Positions 63,901 through 64,000 of a stretch of DNA of 64,000 nt are shown piece by piece. The notes under the pieces were generated by a model. The model was not told the DNA's origin. It did not search any database and saw nothing but the letters and a program-made list of their open reading frames with translations. The stretch's first letter is position 1. Each line of letters starts with the position of its first letter. The stretch is from Leisingera caerulea DSM 24564 (lineage in GTDB: Bacteria > Pseudomonadota > Alphaproteobacteria > Rhodobacterales > Rhodobacteraceae), in the NCBI RefSeq assembly GCF_000473325.1, contig NZ_KI421514.1, forward strand, positions 190,340-254,339, written 5' to 3'. The position numbers were made by a program, and so were the translations under genes.

Positions 63901-64000
63901 CGGGCGGCTGAACAACCCGAAATTCGCGGCCTCCGCCCCGGAAGAGGTTGTGGCAGAAGCCCGTGAAAACCTTGCCGCGCGCGAAGAGGAAGAAGCCAAG
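60968..64000 (+). CDS. valS: valyl-tRNA synthetase (5' part, runs off the window)
   Basis: At least 1011 residues are in the window, with no stop. It charges tRNA-Val. The HIGH signature is in [14 protein letters not shown] (about 44-57) and the KMSKS in [10 protein letters not shown]. The editing domain includes [19 protein letters not shown]-terminal Val-specific coiled coil begins near residue 960 ([18 protein letters not shown]). ATG 60968 has AGGA eight bases upstream; ATG 60974 is an alternative. Confidence 0.96.
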   Translation, partial: MAMEKTFNAAEAESRLYKAWEEAGCFKAGANAKPEASTYCIMIPPPNVTGVLHMGHAFNNTLQDILIRWKRMQGYDTLWQPGTDHAGIATQMVVERELAKTQQPSRRELGREKFLEKVWEWKEKSGGTIVEQLKRLGASCDFSRTAFTMAGAHGDTRVGHENSPNFHDAVIKVFVEMYNKGLIYRGKRLVNWDPHFETAISDLEVENIEVAGHMWHFKYPLANGATYTYVEKDEDGNVILEEERDYISIATTRPETMLGDGAVAVHPSDERYAPIVGKLCEIPVGPKEHRRLIPIITDEYPDKDFGSGAVKITGAHDFNDYQVAKRGGIPMYRLMDTRGQMRNDGAPYAEAAGIAMAVARGEQTLTENEADAINLVPDDLRGLDRFEARKLVVEQITSEGLAVMQTVTKTDPDTGEDVQVQVPYVENKPIMQPFGDRSKVVIEPMLTDQWFVDAEKVVGPALDAVKNGDVKILPESGEKTYYHWLENIEPWCISRQLWWGHQIPVWYIPGEEDWYPICAATEQEALEKARLQSAEGTEFRIVADQHEAAKVLAEQVKLMDVQDEGAIRSFDGPMQVPMFRDPDVLDTWFSSGLWPIGTLGWPDTTPEMEKYFPTSTLVTGQDILFFWVARMMMMQLAVLDENLPVKKRIPFDTVYLHGLVRDAKGKKMSKSTGNVVDPLEIIEEFGADALRFSSAAMAALGGVLKLDMERLKGYRNFGTKLWNAVNFAHFNNVYDPNVPAYACPDAQTAVNQWIIGETAKVRVEVDAALEAFRFNDAANALYAFVWGKVCDWYIELSKPLFGSEDEAVIAETRQTLGWVLDQCMILLHPIMPFITEELWGNTAKRSNMLVHEDWPAYGAELVNPQADAEMNWVITAIENIRSTRAQMHVPAGAKIPMVVTEFSDQARAAWDKNEAMIKKLARITSLEQVESFPKGCASVAAPGASFGLPLADVIDVGAEKARLEKTLGKLAKELGGLRGRLNNPKFAASAPEEVVAEARENLAAREEEEAK

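Overview
The window is an ordinary, gene-dense chromosomal segment of an alphaproteobacterium of the roseobacter group (Rhodobacteraceae, most like Leisingera/Phaeobacter/Ruegeria). I infer this from the high GC content, the gene families and the local gene orders: a MerR-controlled beta-oxidation cluster, a short Lrp regulator divergent from a two-domain PutA, nadK divergent from glyA, and the small roseobacter membrane protein beside an alpha/beta hydrolase. I see no prophage, insertion sequence, CRISPR array, rRNA operon or plasmid gene. One tRNA, Leu(UAA), is present. All of this is read by eye; no database search was run.

Layout. 1-8945: left-edge partial gene, then a MerR regulator and a fatty acid or 3-methylmercaptopropionate (DMSP-derived) beta-oxidation operon (DmdC-like acyl-CoA dehydrogenase, small protein, second acyl-CoA dehydrogenase, GST, thiolase, cupin, FadJ-type enzyme). 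9016-16695: degenerate Hint-domain protein, sulfotransferase, EamA exporter, DmdB-like acyl-CoA ligase, peptidase-like membrane protein, methyltransferase and SPOR-domain protein. 16875-20491: pyrimidine nucleoside salvage operon (cdd-deoA-deoB-upp, minus strand), with a shared candidate operator in front of cdd and upp. 20583-28290: VOC/cupin fusion, NADP-malic enzyme, GFA protein, propionyl-CoA synthetase behind an array of TTTGCAA-like boxes, amidase. 28291-29078: a 788-bp stretch without a convincing gene that holds five tandem 13-bp repeats. 29079-35982: nadK/glyA, membrane protein, hydrolase, fatty acid hydroxylase, class II aldolase, LysR.

35983-40002: complete preQ0/preQ1 (queuosine precursor) operon queC-queD-queE-queF, then an MBL-fold/rhodanese sulfur pair. 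A preQ1-I riboswitch lies directly at the queC start and its last bases are the Shine-Dalgarno sequence. This is the best-supported non-coding discovery in the window. 40343-41986: an uncharacterised GNAT-like gene convergent with a helix-turn-helix regulator, then tRNA-Leu. 42096-48183: TPR protein, putR/putA, rhomboid protease, GFA protein. 48349-58649: suhB-like phosphatase, MDR oxidoreductase, metR/metF, thioesterase, DUF2867, DUF2235, an orphan form II CoxL-like molybdoenzyme subunit, an ornithine-decarboxylase-like enzyme with a divergent Lrp regulator. 58653-64000: a second LysR plus fatty acid hydroxylase pair and the 5' part of valS, cut by the window edge.

The genes describe a heterotroph that burns fatty acids, propionate, proline, nucleosides and probably sulfonium-derived acyl groups, with most catabolic genes under a divergent local regulator. 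Two families of dispersed palindromic repeats sit in intergenic gaps (66-bp element at 36006 and 48207; GAGTATTT-ended element at 4175 and 10616).
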